Assembly: GCA_003278875.1 (NCBI GenBank)
Contig: QCCQ01000005.1
Location: 27,561 to 91,560 of the forward strand
From: Prochlorococcus sp. AG-347-L21
GTDB taxonomy: Bacteria > Cyanobacteriota > Cyanobacteriia > PCC-6307 > Cyanobiaceae
Length of the DNA stretch: 64,000 nt
Reading direction: 5' to 3'
Shown here: piece by piece, positions 63,952 to 64,000 of the stretch
Position numbering within the stretch: the first letter of the stretch is position 1
Layout of the letters: each line of letters opens with the position of its first letter
Translations under genes and position numbers: made by a program
Notes under the pieces: generated by a model
Told to the model about the DNA's origin: nothing
Database searches by the model: none
Seen by the model: the letters and a program-made list of their open reading frames with translations, nothing else

Positions 63952-64000
63952 TTATTTATTATCAGAATCAACTTCTACGTCTATTATTCCATCTTTAACA
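63952..64000 (-). CDS. C-terminal fragment of a gene cut by the right edge
   Basis: Fifteen codons and the TAA stop of a minus-strand frame, reading VKDGIIDVEVDSDNK at the C-terminus. An acidic end of this kind is found on several proteins, for example Hsp70-type chaperones, but the fragment is too short to decide. The rest lies outside the window. Confidence 0.4.
   Translation of the reverse strand, partial: VKDGIIDVEVDSDNK

Noticed and set aside
63952..64000. Assignment of the right-edge fragment to dnaK
   Set aside because: The acidic end is only loosely like Hsp70 tails; fifteen residues cannot support a gene name.

Overview
The window looks like a piece of a high-light-adapted Prochlorococcus chromosome. 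The DNA is very AT-rich, the genes are short and tightly packed, and the recognisable genes are typical of marine picocyanobacteria: chlH and acsF for chlorophyll synthesis, a 25-residue Psb30-like photosystem II peptide, a PetP/DUF2862-like protein, Ycf20, CGLD27, and a series of cyanobacterial DUF families (DUF2949, DUF2996, DUF3038, DUF3303, DUF3318, DUF4335, DUF6447). TTG and GTG starts are common. The genus is inferred from gene content, not from a search.

Layout. 0-2 kb: a run of very small hypothetical proteins, several with one membrane helix. 2.2-7 kb: 2-Cys peroxiredoxin, an unknown membrane protein, an FtsH-like protein that has lost its zinc site, rpmF, ycf20, a HAD phosphatase and psb30. 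6.9-11.3 kb: a Cys-rich YkgJ-type protein with two half-size GDT1 transporters, then the RNB-family protein Zam and DUF2996. 11.4-20.7 kb: acsF, tldD-tldE-fmt, terC, mfd. 20.9-25.4 kb: a minus-strand series running dapB, membrane protein, UbiH-like hydroxylase, DUF2949, DUF3038, DUF4335. 25.5-36.6 kb: chlH, folP/tpiA, an S4-domain protein, an ABC exporter, DUF6447, carB. 36.7-39.3 kb: DUF3318, rsfS, CGLD27, asparaginase, then initiator tRNA-Met with a terminator. 39.6-43 kb: small proteins, a PetP-like gene and a three-gene ABC-2 exporter. 43.2-58.2 kb: an accessory-looking stretch of mostly short hypothetical genes with TauE/SafE, HNH endonuclease, phosphoribosyltransferase plus nucleoside 2-deoxyribosyltransferase, rpsU, an HhH protein with a Lys-Thr repeat, a P-loop kinase, an FAD oxidoreductase beside a TIM-barrel-like protein, peptidase E, a GNAT, DUF3303, a DCC thiol oxidoreductase and an atypical MBL protein. 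58.3-63.8 kb: pepN, purT, glutathione peroxidase. Both window edges cut through minus-strand genes.

Functionally the window combines chlorophyll synthesis (acsF, chlH), lysine, folate and carbamoyl-phosphate synthesis (dapB, folP, carB), purine synthesis (purT), translation (rpmF, rpsU, fmt, rsfS, initiator tRNA), peroxide defence (peroxiredoxin, glutathione peroxidase) and transcription-coupled repair (mfd).

The observations most worth checking are: an FtsH homologue with all three zinc ligands replaced; an RNB-family protein lacking the catalytic aspartates; two genes whose reading frames extend upstream of any ATG/GTG/TTG and probably start at ATT; and a non-coding stretch at 43.5-43.85 kb with a strong hairpin-plus-terminator RNA candidate and, next to it, a near-consensus Fur box over a perfect TATAAT with no gene behind it.
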